This document shows, piece by piece, positions 1-8,011 of a stretch of 14,174 nucleotides of DNA (position 1 is the stretch's first letter; every line of letters begins with the position of its first letter). The stretch comes from Casp-actino8 sp041159745. Its GTDB lineage: Bacteria; Actinomycetota; Acidimicrobiia; Acidimicrobiales; Ilumatobacteraceae. Under the pieces are notes generated by a model. The model worked only from the letters and a program-made list of their open reading frames with translations. It was not told the DNA's origin and ran no database searches. The DNA is taken from the NCBI GenBank assembly GCA_041159745.1, contig JBEAXP010000035.1, forward strand, positions 1 to 14,174, written 5' to 3'. Both the position numbers and the translations under genes were made by a program.

Positions 1-890
1 ACGCGGAGGGAGAGCGTCGTCTGGCTCGCCAGATCGAAGCTGGCCATGAGGCCCAGCGCGTTCTGGATGCGCACGACGCCCAAGGCGACGACTCGAGCGG
101 GGACGTCGAGTCCGAGTTGTCGTTCGCCGAGCGCCGCCGGCTGCGGCGAGCGGTCGACGCGGGTGAACGAGCCCGGCAGCAACTCATCACCAGCAACCTG
201 CGACTAGTGGTGAGCATCGCCAAGCGATTCGTCCGACCCGCCATGCCGCTGGCCGATGCCATCCAGAGCGGGAACATCGGGCTCATGAAGGCGGTCGAGA
301 AATTCGACCACTCGCGGGGTTTCAAGTTCTCCACCTACGCCACCTGGTGGATACGGCAGTCGATCTCGCGGGCGGTGGCCGAAGAGAGCCGGAACATCCG
401 ACTGCCGGCGCACACGGTCGAGCACATCCAGCGCATCCAGCGCATCCAACGCGACCTCATGCAGAAGTTGCAGCGCGAGCCGACCATCGCCGAGATCGCC
501 ACCGCCCTCGGCGACGACACCGATCGAGTGGCCGAGCTGTTGCACTTCGCCGCCGACACGACCAGCCTCGATCAACCCGCGCGCGACGACACCGATCTGA
601 CGGTGGGCGACAACGTCGCCGCCGACGCGTCCTCGGATCCGACCGGCTCGATCGAGCGCGACGTGCTCCGCGAAGCCGTTCGGCTGGCTCTGGGCGATCT
701 CCCGGAGCGCGAGCAGGAAGTGATGCGCATGCGGTTCGGCATCGACTGCGACGAGGGGGCGACTCTCGAAGAAGTGGGCCAGGCGTTCAACATCACGCGT
801 GAACGTGTCCGCCAGATCGAGGTCCGCACGCTCACCCGTCTGCGCAACATGGCCGGGGGCCGCGCGTTGAGAGATTTCGTCCAGGGCTGA
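1..890 (+). CDS. RpoD-family sigma-70 factor (5' end outside window)
   Basis: RNA polymerase sigma subunit, directing the core enzyme to -35/-10 promoters. The reading frame is open from base 3, so the gene starts before the window. Codons before base 117 already read like region 1.2 (LARQIEAGHEAQ), so the TTG at 117 is not the start. Region 2 follows (NLRLVVSIAKRF, then FKFSTYATWWIRQ, the -10 melting and recognition segment, about 190-400), then region 3, then a region 4.2 helix-turn-helix (TLEEVGQAFNITRERVRQIE, about 763-822). Against the primary SigA/HrdB consensus as I recall it, the core-binding DLIQEGN reads DAIQSGN, ARTIRIPVH reads SRNIRLPAH, and the C-terminus is RALRDFVQG. These changes point to a group 2 (SigB/Hrd-like) factor, but a divergent primary sigma is possible. 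The RpoD family is secure; the exact group is not. Confidence 0.93.
   Translation, partial: AEGERRLARQIEAGHEAQRVLDAHDAQGDDSSGDVESELSFAERRRLRRAVDAGERARQQLITSNLRLVVSIAKRFVRPAMPLADAIQSGNIGLMKAVEKFDHSRGFKFSTYATWWIRQSISRAVAEESRNIRLPAHTVEHIQRIQRIQRDLMQKLQREPTIAEIATALGDDTDRVAELLHFAADTTSLDQPARDDTDLTVGDNVAADASSDPTGSIERDVLREAVRLALGDLPEREQEVMRMRFGIDCDEGATLEEVGQAFNITRERVRQIEVRTLTRLRNMAGGRALRDFVQG
423..449 (+). repeat. Three tandem 9-bp units inside the sigma gene
   Basis: Units at 423-431, 432-440 and 441-449 (CACATCCAG, CGCATCCAG, CGCATCCAA) encode HIQ-RIQ-RIQ in the helix linking regions 2.4 and 3. Aligned by eye to ordinary RpoD proteins, the segment has normal length. The units therefore look like local sequence homogenisation rather than an expansion. 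Confidence 0.6.
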
Positions 891-906
891 CCGACGGCCC
901 GTCGGT
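890..906 (+). terminator. Inverted repeat after the sigma gene, possible U-less terminator
   Basis: A perfect 7-bp inverted repeat (ACCGACG, 3-nt loop GCC, CGTCGGT) begins on the last base of the sigma stop codon. No T-run follows, so it is not a classical intrinsic terminator. Short U-less hairpins have been proposed as terminators in actinobacteria. It also lies just upstream of, and touches, the presumed miaB -10 hexamer, so it could instead be an operator or a chance palindrome. Confidence 0.35.
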
Positions 907-911
907 AGCCT
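906..911 (+). promoter_or_regulatory. -10 element TAGCCT for leaderless miaB
   Basis: TAGCCT fits the actinobacterial TANNNT -10 consensus and ends 6 nt before the miaB ATG at 918, which places the expected transcription start on the start codon. No Shine-Dalgarno sequence precedes miaB, as expected for a leaderless message. No good -35 element is visible. The identical hexamer occurs in the promoter of the LysM gene. Confidence 0.55.
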
Positions 912-917
912 GATCCC

Positions 918-2335
<1,418 letters not shown>

Positions 2336-2339
<4 letters not shown>

Positions 2340-3241
2340 GGACCATCGCCCTACTGGGTCCGACGGCGAGCGGAAAATCGTCGGTCGCTCTCGTGGTGGC
2401 CGAAAGGAATCCGTCGTTGGAGATCGTGTCGATCGACGCGATGCAGGTCTATCGCGGAATGGACATCGGCACGGCCAAGCCGTCGGTCGACGAGCAGGCG
2501 CGGGTGCGTCACCATCTGATCGACATCGTCGATCCGGCCGAAGAGTTCACGGTCGCGCGCTTCCAACGCGAGTACCGCGACGCGCGCGCCGACATCGCGC
2601 TCCGGGGTCGCCACGCGCTTCTGGTGGGAGGCACGGGTCTCTACGCACGGGCGGCCATCGACTCACTCGAGATTCCCGGTCAATGGCCGGCCATTCGAAG
2701 TCGACTCGAACGCGAGGCCGAAGAGAACGGGGCACCGGCCCTGCATCGCCGACTGGCGGCCCTCGATCCCGCCGCCGCCACCAAGATGGAGCCCACCAAC
2801 GCTCGTCGCATCGTTCGCGCACTCGAGGTGATCGAGGGGAGCGGTCAACCCTTCTCGTCGTTCGGGCCCGGAGTCGATTCGTATCCCGACACCGACGTGA
2901 TCCAGATCGCGTTGCGCTGGTCGCGTGACGTGCTGTCGCGTCGAATCGAAGAGCGGGTGGATGCGATGTTGGCGGCCGGCTGGCTCGACGAGGTCCGAGC
3001 GCTCGAATCGGTACCGACGTCGCGTACGGCGGCGGCCGCCCTCGGCTACGAAGAACTCCGCCGTCACTTGTCGGGCGAATGGTCGCTCGAACGGGCGAGA
3101 GAGGAGATCGTCATCCGCACCCGCCAGTTCGCCGTTCGACAGGAGCGCTGGTTCCGGCGCGATCCGCGTGTCGAGTGGATCGACGTCGAAAACGATCCGG
3201 TCGGCGAATGCGTGGCCCTCGTCGAGTCGCGGTTGACCTAA
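2336..3241 (+). CDS. miaA: tRNA dimethylallyltransferase MiaA
   Basis: Transfers the dimethylallyl group from DMAPP to N6 of A37 in tRNA, producing the substrate of MiaB. At 301 aa it is full length. The P-loop is GPTASGKS (8-15), followed by the substrate and tRNA-binding segment IDAMQVYRGMDIGTAKP (33-49), VGGTGLY (97-103) and the C-terminal RTRQFAVRQERWFRR (261-275), the family's conserved arginine-rich motif. The usual DSxQVY reads DAMQVY here; Asp34 is kept. Start GTG 2336 overlaps the miaB stop by 4 nt (GTGA) and leaves six residues before the P-loop strand, as in homologues. The stop codon TAA overlaps a likely -10 hexamer for dapF. Confidence 0.97.
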
Positions 3242-3244
3242 CCT
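3239..3244 (+). promoter_or_regulatory. -10-like TAACCT before dapF
   Basis: TAACCT fits TANNNT, overlaps the miaA stop and ends 9 nt before the dapF ATG. A transcript would begin at or within a few bases of the start codon. dapF lacks a Shine-Dalgarno sequence, which makes an internal near-leaderless promoter plausible. The 8-mer CCTGATCC directly follows the same positions here and before miaB. The spacing is less ideal than at the other sites and no -35 is evident. Confidence 0.4.
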
Positions 3245-3253
3245 GATCCGGTC

Positions 3254-4087
3254 ATGTCCGTTGTCCATCACGTCGTTCTGACCAAGCACCAGGGCCTGGG
3301 CAACGACTTCCTGGTCTACGACACCGCGCAGGATGCGCGGGTGAGCGACTGGGCCGCCGAGGCGCGGCGATGGTGCGATCGCCGCACCGGTGTCGGCGCC
3401 GACGGGCTCTTGCTTCTCGATCGCCAGTCGACTCGTCACGTGGGGATGACGCTCTACAACGCCGACGGCAGCCGCGCCGAGATGAGTGGAAACGGGATTC
3501 GTTGCCTCGTCCAGGCCGCTCACCTCGCCGATTCCTCCACACCCGGGGACGCGAGCGACGAGTCGATCGACTACGTGGTCGACACCGATGCCGGACGTCG
3601 AACGGTGTCGCTCGTGGCCCGGGTCGATCCGCTCACCGTGATGGCCAGCGTCGACATGGGCGAAGTCTCCGATCTGCCCGAACCTCAGGGATGGTCGTCG
3701 CTCGAATGCCACCCCGATCGGCCGGTGCGCCATGTCTCGCTCGGCAATCCGCACTCGGTCGTCGGTGTCGACGACGTGCGCGCGGTCGACCTCGGTCGAC
3801 TGGGTTCGCTCGTGCCGCAGGTCAATCTGGAGATCATCGAACCCGGCCCCGAACAGAACGGCATCACGATGCGCGTGCACGAGCGGGGAGCCGGGATCAC
3901 CATGGCGTGTGGAACCGGTGCCTGTGCGGCCGCCGAAGCCGCCCGCGCGTGGGGACTCGTTCCGGCGTCGAGTTCGGAGGTGATCGTGCACATGGACGGC
4001 GGTGACGCTCGCGTGCGCGTCGACGGGCGTCGGGTCGTGCTGATCGGGCCGAGCACCTACGTCGGTTCGGTCACGGTGCCTCTGTGA
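3254..4087 (+). CDS. dapF: Diaminopimelate epimerase DapF (Ser at first catalytic Cys position)
   Basis: Interconverts LL- and meso-diaminopimelate for peptidoglycan and lysine synthesis in the cytosol. At 277 aa it has family length. Two repeated epimerase lobes are visible: N-terminal KHQGLGNDFLVYD (11-23), RTGVGADG (44-51) and NADGSRAEMSGNGIRC (69-84); C-terminal GNPHSV (164-169), VHERGAG (208-214) and ACGTGACA (218-225). Cys219 is the retained second catalytic cysteine and Glu209 is present. The first catalytic cysteine, normally in CGNG, is Ser78 (codon AGT at 3485-3487). Cys84 lies six residues further on. The ATG at 3254 is the only sensible start. It follows miaA by 12 nt and its stop overlaps hflX by 4 nt. 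The family is clear; full catalytic activity is an inference because of Ser78. Confidence 0.92.
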   Translation: MSVVHHVVLTKHQGLGNDFLVYDTAQDARVSDWAAEARRWCDRRTGVGADGLLLLDRQSTRHVGMTLYNADGSRAEMSGNGIRCLVQAAHLADSSTPGDASDESIDYVVDTDAGRRTVSLVARVDPLTVMASVDMGEVSDLPEPQGWSSLECHPDRPVRHVSLGNPHSVVGVDDVRAVDLGRLGSLVPQVNLEIIEPGPEQNGITMRVHERGAGITMACGTGACAAAEAARAWGLVPASSSEVIVHMDGGDARVRVDGRRVVLIGPSTYVGSVTVPL

Positions 4088-5418
4088 GCAACACCCCGTA
4101 CGGCGAGGCGCTCGGCCAGACGCTGATCGAGCGCTCGTTTCGCGAGAAGATCGTGATGGTGGGCGTCACTCTCGACGGGCACACCGACGACGAAACCGAC
4201 GCCAGCCTCGACGAACTCGAGTTGCTCATCGACACCGCCGGCGCCGACGCCGTTGCTCGCATCACCCAGCGTCGCGCCACACCCGACCACACCTGGTATC
4301 TGGGCAAGGGGAAAGTCGACGAACTCAAGGAACTCTGCTTGGCCGTCGACGCCGACACAGTGGTGTTCGACAACGAACTCGCTCCGGCCCAGCAGTACAA
4401 CCTCGAAAAGCTGCTCGGGCGCACCGCCATCGATCGAACCGCGGTGATCCTCGACATCTTTGCGCAGAACGCCAGCACGCTCGAAGGCAAGGCCCAAGTC
4501 GAACTGGCACTCCTGCGCTACCGCCTGCCGCGTCTGCGTCGCGGGGCGACCGCCAAGCTGTCGCAGCAGCGCGGCGGTGTCGGATCCCGCTTCGGTAGCG
4601 GTGAAACCAAACTCGAAGTCGACCGGCGACGCATCCAGAAGCGGATCGCCCGGCTCGAAGAAGAATTGCGCGAACTCGGCCGAACCCGCGAACTGCAGCG
4701 CAAGGGTCGCTCGCGCAGCGGCCTGGCCAACGTCACGATCGTTGGTTACACCAACGCGGGCAAGTCGACTCTGCTCAATCGCCTCACCGCGGCCGGTGTG
4801 CTCGCCGAGAACCGCCTCTTCGCCACCCTCGATCCCACCACGCGTCGTCTCAACCTGCCCGGTGGTGAGCCGGTTCTCCTCACCGACACCGTCGGCTTCG
4901 TCCGCCGTCTGCCGCACGGTCTGGTGGAGGCCTTCAAGAGCACGCTGGAAGTGGCGAGTCAGGCCGACTATCTGGTTCACGTCGTCGATGGTTCGTCGCC
5001 CGATCCGGAGGGCGAGATCGAGGCCGTGCGCACCGTTCTGCGCGAGATCGACGCCGACCGCGTTCCCGAACTCCTGGTGTTCAACAAACAGGACCGCGAC
5101 CCCGATCAAGTGGCGCAACTGGTCGAATCCCATCCGGGTTCGGTCGGAGTCAGCGCGCTCATGGACTGGGGAATGGACGCCTTCCTGCGCACCCTGGCCG
5201 ATCGTTTGCGGGCGCTCTCGCAGGTGTTCGAACTGCTCGTTCCCTACGACCGCGGCGACGTTCTGGCCTCCATCCACCGCGAGGGCGAAGTGGTGTCGAT
5301 CACGGCCGAAGAAACCGGCACTCGGGTGCGCGCTCGACTGGCCGACGCCTCGATCGGGCGTTTGTCGCCGTTCATCATCGACGGGCAACATGGAACCATG
5401 AGCGAGGAAGTGCGATGA
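4084..5418 (+). CDS. hflX: Ribosome-associated GTPase HflX
   Basis: OBG-HflX-family GTPase; characterised homologues bind the 50S subunit and rescue or recycle stalled ribosomes, notably under stress. The 444-aa protein has the N-terminal HflX domain (about 20-175, with WYLGKGKVDEL at 71-81 and FDNELAPAQQYNLEK at 95-109). A charged helical linker with RRRIQKRIARLEEELREL (181-198) follows. The G domain has G1 GYTNAGKS (221-228), the G2 region FATLDPTTR (246-254), G3 DTVG (268-271), G4 NKQD (334-337) and G5 SAL (357-359). The glycine-rich signature usually written GGIGTRGPGETKLE reads GGVGSRFGSGETKLE. GTG 4084 overlaps the dapF stop (GTGA) and the stop overlaps the next gene (ATGA), so it lies inside a coupled operon. 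Confidence 0.96.
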   Translation: MSNTPYGEALGQTLIERSFREKIVMVGVTLDGHTDDETDASLDELELLIDTAGADAVARITQRRATPDHTWYLGKGKVDELKELCLAVDADTVVFDNELAPAQQYNLEKLLGRTAIDRTAVILDIFAQNASTLEGKAQVELALLRYRLPRLRRGATAKLSQQRGGVGSRFGSGETKLEVDRRRIQKRIARLEEELRELGRTRELQRKGRSRSGLANVTIVGYTNAGKSTLLNRLTAAGVLAENRLFATLDPTTRRLNLPGGEPVLLTDTVGFVRRLPHGLVEAFKSTLEVASQADYLVHVVDGSSPDPEGEIEAVRTVLREIDADRVPELLVFNKQDRDPDQVAQLVESHPGSVGVSALMDWGMDAFLRTLADRLRALSQVFELLVPYDRGDVLASIHREGEVVSITAEETGTRVRARLADASIGRLSPFIIDGQHGTMSEEVR

Positions 5419-6533
5419 GCGGTTTCGTCCCGCCCCCGTATCCCTACGACCGCCTCGATGCCTTCAAACCGGCTGCGGCCGCCCTCGACGGTGGTGTGGT
5501 CGACTTGTCGATCGGAACTCCGTGCGATGCGCCGCCGGCCTCGGTGATCGCGGCGCTCGCGTCCAGCAACGCCGAACGCGGTTACCCGGCATCCATCGGA
5601 ACGGCGCCTCTGCGCACTGCGTTCGCCGAGTGGATGAAGCGTCGCTTCGACGTGTCGGTGCCGGTGGCGCAGATCGCCGCCTGCGTGGGTTCGAAGGAGT
5701 TCGTGGCCACGCTGCCTCAGTGGCTCAAACTGCGGACTCCCGAGCGCGACACGATCCTCTATCCGGCCATCTCATACCCCACGTACGAGATGGGGGCCAC
5801 CCTGGCCAATTGCCGTGCGGTGTCGGTGCCCGTCGACGCCGAGGGCCATGTGCGTCTCGACGCCATCGCGGCATCCGACGCGAAGCGCGCCTTGGCGCTG
5901 TGGGTCAACAGCCCGTCGAACCCGAGCGGACAGCTCGACGATCTGGGTGCCGCCGCGGCGTGGGGACGTCGTCACGGTGTACCGGTCGTGAGCGACGAGT
6001 GCTACGCCGAGTTCACGTGGGACGGCCCGGCGCGTTCGATTTTGCAGCACGGCACCGACGGAGTGATCGCTCTGCACTCGCTGTCGAAGCGGTCCAACTT
6101 GGCCGGCTTGCGTGTGGGCGCCTACGCCGGCGATGCCGAACTCGTGCACTACCTCGGCGAGGTCCGCAAACACGTGGGCATGATGGTTCCCGGTCCGGCG
6201 CAAGCCGCCGCCGCGGTCGCCTTGGCCGATGACGATCACGTGGCCGAACAACGGCGCGTGTATCGCCGACGGCTCGAACTCATGGCCGACGTTCTCGGGT
6301 CGTGGCAGTGGTCGGGAGGTCGAGTGAACATCGATCTTCCATCGGGCGGTTTCTACCTCTGGTACGAGGTGGGAGACGCCTGGGCCTACGCCGAAGAACT
6401 CGCGCGGGTGGGCGGTGCTCTCGTGAGCCCGGGTGAGTTCTACGGATCGCAGTCCGACTCGTTCGTGCGCGTGGCCGTGGTGCAACCCGACGATCGCATC
6501 GAACTCGTGGCCCGACGGCTCCGGGGCCGCTGA
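5415..6533 (+). CDS. dapC: Succinyldiaminopimelate transaminase, DapC type (PLP aminotransferase)
   Basis: Fold-type I PLP aminotransferase. By resemblance to actinobacterial DapC it should convert N-succinyl-2-amino-6-ketopimelate to N-succinyl-LL-diaminopimelate with glutamate as amino donor. The 372-aa protein shows the class I/II landmarks: GYPASIGTAPLR (56-67), NSPSNPSG (165-172), the PLP-pyridine aspartate in SDECYAEF (193-200), the Schiff-base lysine K225 in HSLSKRSNLAG (221-231) and a substrate-carboxylate arginine R352 in FVRVAVVQ (350-357). Start ATG 5415 overlaps the hflX stop by 4 nt and follows GAGGAAG at 5404-5410. Neighbouring dapF, two steps later in the same pathway, supports the assignment. 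Another class I aminotransferase specificity cannot be excluded from sequence alone. Confidence 0.87.
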   Translation: MSGFVPPPYPYDRLDAFKPAAAALDGGVVDLSIGTPCDAPPASVIAALASSNAERGYPASIGTAPLRTAFAEWMKRRFDVSVPVAQIAACVGSKEFVATLPQWLKLRTPERDTILYPAISYPTYEMGATLANCRAVSVPVDAEGHVRLDAIAASDAKRALALWVNSPSNPSGQLDDLGAAAAWGRRHGVPVVSDECYAEFTWDGPARSILQHGTDGVIALHSLSKRSNLAGLRVGAYAGDAELVHYLGEVRKHVGMMVPGPAQAAAAVALADDDHVAEQRRVYRRRLELMADVLGSWQWSGGRVNIDLPSGGFYLWYEVGDAWAYAEELARVGGALVSPGEFYGSQSDSFVRVAVVQPDDRIELVARRLRGR

Positions 6534-7198
6534 TGGCGCGTTGGAAGGCGTCCACGCGTCTGTGGGCGCTCGGCGCACTTCTCACGACGGCCGGATTCGG
6601 TTCGGCGGTGGCGAGCATCCTGCGCGATCAAACGGTGGTGGAGGATTTCGTGCGCATGCCGGCGTCGTGCACGACGACCGTGCGGGCGGTCGACGACGGT
6701 GAATTCGTCCTCTACTACGAGAACAAGGGAATCGTCGGAGAAGTCGGCGGCTGCTCGAACGACGATCGGTCGTACGACAACGACTCTCTCGATTCCGAAC
6801 TATTCGATGACGAAGCTGCGCCGACGTCGATCACGGTGCGCATCACCGACGACACGGGGGAGCCGGTCACCCCGGCGTTCCTCATGGGCGAGCGGGCCGA
6901 GTACGAGACGCCCGACTACGAGGGAACGGCGATCTTCGTGGTGACGCTCGAGGCCGGACGTGAATACACCTTCGACGTCCAGGCGGCGGAGCGCTCGACG
7001 GTGGTGAGCCTGGGGCGCGAAGTGAACACCACGTCGAGTGTTCTCTTGCTCGCCGGCGTGGGCTTGATCGTCGTCGGTGCGCCGTTGCTCGCTATTGGCG
7101 CGGTGAAGGCGGCACGCCAGCGGCGTCGTCGTACGGTCGTCGACTGGAGCGCGCCCTCGCTCGAGGATCGCGCGCCTACAGGCGGCGCAGAACCGTGA
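6533..7198 (+). CDS. Unknown protein with two membrane segments and an outside domain
   Basis: I do not recognise a family. The 221-aa product has a short basic N-terminus (MARWK), a hydrophobic segment at about 10-30, a strongly acidic middle domain (about 31-165, rich in D/E around 76-95), a second hydrophobic segment at about 168-192 and a basic tail RQRRRR (195-200). Together these suggest an extracytoplasmic middle domain held by two membrane helices with both ends inside. Two cysteines, C46 and C74, lie in the outside domain and could form a disulfide. The ATG shares a base with the preceding stop (TGATG), so it is the last coupled gene of the operon. Its 3' end overlaps the convergent lexA by 23 bp. 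Confidence 0.8.
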   Translation: MARWKASTRLWALGALLTTAGFGSAVASILRDQTVVEDFVRMPASCTTTVRAVDDGEFVLYYENKGIVGEVGGCSNDDRSYDNDSLDSELFDDEAAPTSITVRITDDTGEPVTPAFLMGERAEYETPDYEGTAIFVVTLEAGREYTFDVQAAERSTVVSLGREVNTTSSVLLLAGVGLIVVGAPLLAIGAVKAARQRRRRTVVDWSAPSLEDRAPTGGAEP

Positions 7199-7808
7199 CC
7201 ACCTTGCCGTAGACGCGCACGTCGTCGGCATCGAAGGTCATGGGTGACAGGCGCGAGTTGGCCGGTTCGAGAACGATCTGCGCGCCACGACGCTTGAACG
7301 TCTTGACGGTGGCCTCGTCGCCCGGGATGCCGGCCACCACGATGTCGCCGTTGTCGGCCACGTTCTGCTGACGGGCGACCACGAAGTCGCCGTCGAGAAT
7401 GCCGGCGTCGATCATCGACTCGCCGCGAACGCGGAGCATGAAGAGTTCGCCGTCGCCCGTGAAGTCGGCCGGGAGGGGAAGCAGCTCTTCGACATTCTGC
7501 TGGGCGAGCACGTCGGTGCCGGCGGCCACGTCACCGACCAGCGGCACATGGTGCACGCGAGCACGCGCGATGATGGCGCCGGAGTTGCGGTCCCAGTTGA
7601 CCTTGATGGCCCGGGGCAGGTTGGGGTCGCGCTCGAGGTAGCCCAGGCGCTGGAGGGTGGACAGGTGGTTGTGCACCGTGGAGGGGGAGGTGAGGCCCAC
7701 GGCCTCGCCGATCTCGCGGACCGAGGGCGGGTAGCCCCGCTCGGTCATGCTCGCCTCGATGCACTCGAGGATGCCGCGTTGCCGGTCGGTGAGGGTCTGT
7801 TCGCTCAT
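7176..7808 (-). CDS. lexA: SOS repressor LexA
   Basis: Transcriptional repressor of the SOS regulon that cleaves itself when stimulated by RecA filaments. The 210-aa product has a winged helix-turn-helix DNA-binding domain (about 1-70: TDRQRGILECIE, GYPPSVREIGEAVGLTSPSTVHNHL) and an S24 peptidase domain. The cleavage site is A96-G97 in VGDVAAGTD. The catalytic dyad is S131 in RGESMIDAGILDGD and K169 in DEATVKTFKR. An ATG 36 nt further upstream is in frame, but I chose 7808. It begins with the usual SEQTLTDRQ and lies 7 nt after a -10 hexamer, giving a leaderless message. The 3' end overlaps the convergent gene, leaving no room for a dedicated terminator between them. Confidence 0.97.
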   Translation of the reverse strand: MSEQTLTDRQRGILECIEASMTERGYPPSVREIGEAVGLTSPSTVHNHLSTLQRLGYLERDPNLPRAIKVNWDRNSGAIIARARVHHVPLVGDVAAGTDVLAQQNVEELLPLPADFTGDGELFMLRVRGESMIDAGILDGDFVVARQQNVADNGDIVVAGIPGDEATVKTFKRRGAQIVLEPANSRLSPMTFDADDVRVYGKVVTVLRRL

Positions 7809-7815
7809 GGGGAGC

Positions 7816-7844
7816 ATCGTACGGATGTTCGCCCTGGCAGTCAA
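7816..7844 (-). promoter_or_regulatory. lexA promoter (TTGACT-17-TACGAT), leaderless
   Basis: Read on the minus strand, the -35 is TTGACT (7839-7844) and the -10 is TACGAT (7816-7821), with a 17-nt spacer. The -10 ends 7 nt before the lexA ATG, so transcription should start at or next to the start codon. LexA box 1 (7842-7855) overlaps the -35 by three bases, which explains autorepression. Confidence 0.8.
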
Positions 7845-7855
7845 ACATTTGTTCG
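7842..7855. promoter_or_regulatory. LexA (SOS) box 1
   Basis: On the minus strand this reads CGAACAAATGTTTG, a full match to the actinobacterial consensus CGAACRNRYGTTYG. It covers the edge of the lexA -35 element. Confidence 0.9.
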
Positions 7856-7863
7856 ATCGAGGG

Positions 7864-7892
7864 TTGACACCGAACAGGTGTTCTCATAGCCT
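7864..7892 (+). promoter_or_regulatory. SOS promoter of the LysM gene (TTGACA-17-TAGCCT)
   Basis: A consensus -35 TTGACA (7864-7869) and a TAGCCT -10 (7887-7892) are separated by exactly 17 nt. Transcription would start near 7899, giving a 5' leader of about 113 nt before the ATG at 8012. LexA box 2 fills the spacer and box 3 covers the start point, so LexA should shut this promoter off tightly. Confidence 0.85.
7871..7884. promoter_or_regulatory. LexA (SOS) box 2
   Basis: CGAACAGGTGTTCT matches CGAACRNRYGTTYG at every position but the last. It lies entirely within the -35/-10 spacer of the LysM gene promoter. Its centre is 29 nt from box 1. Confidence 0.85.
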
Positions 7893-7893
7893 G

Positions 7894-7907
7894 CGAACAC
7901 GCGTTCG
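7894..7907. promoter_or_regulatory. LexA (SOS) box 3
   Basis: CGAACACGCGTTCG is a full match to CGAACRNRYGTTYG with perfect outer half-sites. It begins one base after the -10 hexamer and spans the expected transcription start. Its centre is 23 nt from box 2. Confidence 0.9.
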
Positions 7908-7951
7908 GTCCGAACCGTGCCACACCCCGTTGGCATGGTGAGAACCAACTC

Positions 7952-7979
7952 AGCCCCACCGACCCAGCCCCACCGACCC
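7952..7979. repeat. Two tandem 14-bp C-rich units in the LysM gene leader
   Basis: AGCCCCACCGACCC occurs twice back to back (7952-7965, 7966-7979), followed by a partial AACCC. It lies in the 5' untranslated leader between the SOS promoter and the Shine-Dalgarno site. It is almost free of T and should be largely unstructured; its function is unknown. Confidence 0.75.
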
Positions 7980-7998
7980 AACCCACACAGAACTCACC

Positions 7999-8004
7999 GA
8001 AAGG
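7999..8004 (+). promoter_or_regulatory. Shine-Dalgarno site deciding the LysM gene start
   Basis: GAAAGG lies 7 nt before ATG 8012. This gene has a real leader and ribosome binding site, unlike lexA, nrdR and the oxidoreductase gene around it. Confidence 0.75.
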
Positions 8005-8011
8005 TTCCGAC

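Noticed and set aside
117..890. TTG at 117 as the start of the sigma gene
   Set aside because: The same frame is open to the window edge and the upstream codons encode region 1.2-like sequence (LARQIEAG), so the gene is 5'-truncated by the window.
7809..7844. Upstream in-frame ATG for lexA at 7844
   Set aside because: The extra residues are not part of the LexA family pattern, and both the -10 and -35 elements would fall inside the coding region; the start at 7808 fits a leaderless promoter.
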